DNA from: CAZUZS01 sp964624795
GTDB lineage: Bacteria > Calditrichota > Calditrichia > RBG-13-44-9
Direction: 5' to 3'
Assembly (NCBI GenBank): GCA_964624795.1
Contig: CAZUZS010000005.1
Location: forward strand, 1 to 64,000
Length of the DNA: 64,000 nt
The notes under the pieces are model-generated. The model saw only the letters and a program-made list of their open reading frames with translations. It did no database searches and was not told where the DNA came from. Numbering within the stretch: the first letter of the stretch is position 1; every line of letters begins with the position of its first letter. The position numbers and the translations under genes were made by a program. Shown piece after piece: positions 61,731 to 64,000 of this stretch.

Positions 61731-62351
61731 CTATTTCTTTTCCTGCTTGGCAGTTTCGACCACTACCGGTTCCAGGGGCACATTTTGGTACGGGCCTTTA
61801 TTTCCGGTTTGAACCTGCGCAATTTTGTCCACTACATCCATCCCCTTCACAACTTTGCCAAAAACAGCATAGCCGTAGTTGCCGGGAGTATGATCCAGGG
61901 CTGCATTGTCCACCAGGTTGATAAAAAACTGTGAGGTGGCGCTGTTCACGTCCTGGGTTCTTGCCATGGAAAGAGTTCCACGCAGATTTTTCAGTCCATT
62001 TTCTGCCTCATTGGTGATTGGCGGGCGGGTTTGCTTCCGCTGCATGTCGGCGGTAAATCCGCCTCCCTGAATAACAAATCCGGGGATCACGCGATGAAAG
62101 ATGGTTCCATTGTAGAAACCGCTGTTCACATAATCAAGGAAATTCTGCACGCTAATTGGTGCTTTGTCAGGATAAAGCTCAATCACGAAATCGCCGAGCG
62201 TGGTAGAGAATTTAACTTCTGGCATAGCAGCCTCCTCAGTGGATTTTTTTGTGTCACTTTCATTTTTGCTGCAGCCGATCCCAATTAAAAATACAGTGAG
62301 TATCAGGGAAATCAGTGAAATTGAAATCCGGCTGAAATTCTTGTGGTTCAT
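61731..62351 (-). CDS. Lipoprotein cyclophilin-type peptidyl-prolyl isomerase
   Basis: 206 residues from ATG 62349-62351, after GGAGGAGTGTTTAC. Lipobox LIGIGC puts the lipidated Cys at about residue 27. The cyclophilin core contains FHRVIPGFVIQGGGF with the catalytic Arg, ARTQDVNSATSQFFINL, and the GYAVFGKVVKGMDVVDKIA segment. It catalyses cis-trans proline isomerisation of envelope proteins, tethered to a membrane. Strongly consistent with the envelope quality-control theme of the window. Confidence 0.94.
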   Translation of the reverse strand: MNHKNFSRISISLISLILTVFLIGIGCSKNESDTKKSTEEAAMPEVKFSTTLGDFVIELYPDKAPISVQNFLDYVNSGFYNGTIFHRVIPGFVIQGGGFTADMQRKQTRPPITNEAENGLKNLRGTLSMARTQDVNSATSQFFINLVDNAALDHTPGNYGYAVFGKVVKGMDVVDKIAQVQTGNKGPYQNVPLEPVVVETAKQEKK

Positions 62352-62610
62352 GTAAACACTCCTCCAATTCATTGAAAATTATACCGGTTTGGGACACCGG
62401 TCAACCAATTGCATAATTTAGTAACTATTGTACCCCAATAGCACATGGAAAATAAAAGATGAAATATTAAAAAAGTTTCATCATTTTAAAATGAATCCGG
62501 AATGCTTCGATGTTCTTGTTTTCTGCCGCAAAATGCACTTGCAATTCGACAATTGATCTGTTAGAACTAAATCTCTTTCCCCGTTGGGCAATTTTGCGGC
62601 CTTTCCGCTT

Positions 62611-63393
62611 TCAAAACAGGCCGTTGAGCCGCATTACAACCAAGAGAAAAACTGCGAAATCCGCCACGGCATGTACGATGATCGGCAGCAAAATACCATG
62701 ACTTTTCCATACCAGGTAGCCCATCATCAAACCGAAAATGAATGTCAGCAAAACGCCCCAAATACCTGAGGGGAATCCCGCCTGATAATGCAAACAGGCA
62801 AACCAAACCGCCTGCAGCACGATCGCGGTTTTCAAACCGGCTTGCCTCATAAAACCGGTTAAAAAATAACTCCTGAAAATTCCTTCTTCATAAACCGAAT
62901 TGATAATGGCAAACCCGATACCCAGTGGCATCAAAAGATAAATCGGAGCATTCGGGATCATTGCCGAGAACCGGCCGGTTTTTTCAAGAATAAACCAGAT
63001 CGACAAACCGGAAATGGCCAGCAAGGCAAACAGAATACCGATTCCCGCTGATCCTTTTATATTTCCTTTGACGATAAAAAAATCGCGGCGCCGGTATTTT
63101 TTGATCTTAAAAATAAAAAAGAACAATACGAAGATAGAAAGTATGTGATTCAGAGGAAACAGTTTGTCGAGACCGATGCGGGAGAGCAGGTATTCGGTCA
63201 GGAAGAACAGAAAAATATATTCCAGTGTATCGCGAAAAGATTTGATTTTCTCCCAGTAGCGCGCGACAATAACCGACATCCCCAGCAGGTAGAAAGTTAT
63301 TGAATGAAGTTGATCCCCCTTCACGATCCAAAACAGACATGGGAGAATTAACAGGATAGTAATATAGATGTAGTGTTTGAAATCGTTCCGCAA
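62611..63393 (-). CDS. Second CPBP-family intramembrane metalloprotease
   Basis: 260 residues, starting at TTG (63391-63393). About seven membrane helices. Motif 1 is SVYEEGIFRSYFL (Glu pair, Arg), motif 2 ACLHYQAGFPSGIWG (His) and motif 3 IIVHAVADFAVF (His). Its first helices are less conserved than in the other CPBP gene, so the two are distant paralogues. Substrate unknown. It is followed by the cyclophilin gene on the same strand. Confidence 0.86.
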   Translation of the reverse strand: MRNDFKHYIYITILLILPCLFWIVKGDQLHSITFYLLGMSVIVARYWEKIKSFRDTLEYIFLFFLTEYLLSRIGLDKLFPLNHILSIFVLFFFIFKIKKYRRRDFFIVKGNIKGSAGIGILFALLAISGLSIWFILEKTGRFSAMIPNAPIYLLMPLGIGFAIINSVYEEGIFRSYFLTGFMRQAGLKTAIVLQAVWFACLHYQAGFPSGIWGVLLTFIFGLMMGYLVWKSHGILLPIIVHAVADFAVFLLVVMRLNGLF

Positions 63394-63563
63394 AATATCC
63401 GTGACCCGGGATTTTACACGCGCAAATTTAACGAAAGTTGAAGTCCAAATGCAAAATTATGGGAGCCATTTTGATCTATATTGGAATTTCATCGATTACG
63501 CAAAGCGACCATGCCGGCGTACTTTTCGAATCCTGTCAACTCAATCTGATTTTGGTGTCAGCA

Positions 63564-64000
63564 CTATTTCATCATTGGTTTTACCTGGAAATCCGTGACC
63601 TGTACATCCAGGTTGTGATTGATTCTCAAACCGACCTGTCCGTTGGTAGCAGGCAAATCGGCGAGGCCGATGCTTTTCACCTCTTTATTATTGGCAATGA
63701 ACCGCACTGTTTTAGGTGTAACTTCAATGGCCAGAGAGTTCACAGTTTTGCCGGAACCGTCGGCTTTGTTTACCGCCGGAGCGGCAGTCCAGTCCACCAC
63801 CACCGGCGTTTCGGAGCCGTTGCGGCGCTTTATCAGATATTTTCCGTCCTGCCGAACCAGGAAGTAGATATACTGCTGTTTTTCACCCTGCAAATCTTTC
63901 CCCCCGATAAACAGGCCGTAGGCCTCCGGGTGGGCGGACATCTGTAGTTGATCGAATTTCGCCTCAACCTGGAATGAACCTTTCTCCACATCGTTTTGGT
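63564..64000 (-). CDS. Partial protein with a concanavalin-like C-terminal domain (right edge)
   Basis: The frame is open to the window edge, so at least 145 C-terminal residues are present and the N-terminus is missing. Beta-strand-rich sequence with FQVEAKFDQLQMSAHPEAYGLFIGG, GKYLIKRRNG and a final GQVGLRINHNLDVQVTDFQVKP matches the general pattern of a concanavalin A-like (DUF1080-type) carbohydrate-binding fold. Function cannot be judged from this piece. Confidence 0.65.
   Translation of the reverse strand, partial: QNDVEKGSFQVEAKFDQLQMSAHPEAYGLFIGGKDLQGEKQQYIYFLVRQDGKYLIKRRNGSETPVVVDWTAAPAVNKADGSGKTVNSLAIEVTPKTVRFIANNKEVKSIGLADLPATNGQVGLRINHNLDVQVTDFQVKPMMK

Overview
The window is a bacterial scaffold (most likely a metagenome-assembled genome) with three runs of exactly 100 N. 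Two of these runs interrupt genes whose families need more sequence than 100 bases at that point, so they look like placeholders of unknown length. No tRNA, rRNA, CRISPR array, insertion sequence or phage gene was seen. The gene content points to a member of the FCB superphylum, perhaps Calditrichota/KSB1-like; this is inference from content only. The pointers are tandem DUF3857 transglutaminase-like proteins, a Ser/Thr kinase with TolB-like and TPR domains, exported TPR proteins, a DUF4097-type repeat protein, C69 and M49-like peptidases, and a periplasmic protein of the type often labelled 'asparagine synthetase B'. Ribosome binding sites are of the GGAGG type. Almost all genes are on the minus strand except a plus-strand block at about 41.6-51.8 kb.

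Layout. 1-4.2 kb: an unusual cytochrome bc operon with a small membrane subunit, a b6-like diheme cytochrome b, a subunit-IV-like protein with a large insert, a Rieske protein, and a second cytochrome b whose C-terminal half is joined to a diheme cytochrome c. 4.3-10.8 kb: NfeD-like and PrsW-like proteins, then a tight glucose dehydrogenase-TauE-DUF1634-GlgX operon and a DUF1003 protein. 11-19.5 kb: one operon-like run, gnd-zwf-pgl-site-2 protease-CLC-CLC, joining the oxidative pentose phosphate pathway to anion transporters. 19.5-22 kb: HAD hydrolase and MFS transporter. 22-29.2 kb: an envelope-stress region with lipoprotein, histidine kinase, OmpR-type regulator, HtrA protease, a membrane protein and an MscS channel. 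The regulator and htrA promoters share a matching tandem operator.

29-41.4 kb: methyltransferase, alcohol dehydrogenase, two small proteins, a protein joining a cytoplasmic FHA domain to a periplasmic lytic transglycosylase, its neighbouring Ser/Thr kinase, an exported TPR protein, a C69 dipeptidase and an aldo/keto reductase. 41.6-51.8 kb (plus strand): ANKH-like exporter, deoxyribosyltransferase-like protein, M49-like lipoprotein peptidase, YqiA-like esterase, (minus-strand) cold-shock protein, two tandem DUF3857 proteins (one without its catalytic Cys and His) and a TonB-like lipoprotein. 51.8-64 kb (minus strand): YjbQ, the exported 'AsnB-like' protein with an overlapping TPR partner, hemW-lepB-lepA, the DUF4097 repeat protein, two CPBP proteases, a lipoprotein cyclophilin and a partial gene at the right edge.

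The genes together suggest a respiring heterotroph that stores glycogen, oxidises glucose units for NADPH, and invests heavily in envelope quality control (HtrA, four intramembrane proteases, MscS, LepB). The best candidates for undescribed biology are the kinase/FHA-transglycosylase pair, the bc complex with two cytochrome b units, and the pair of operator-linked stress promoters.
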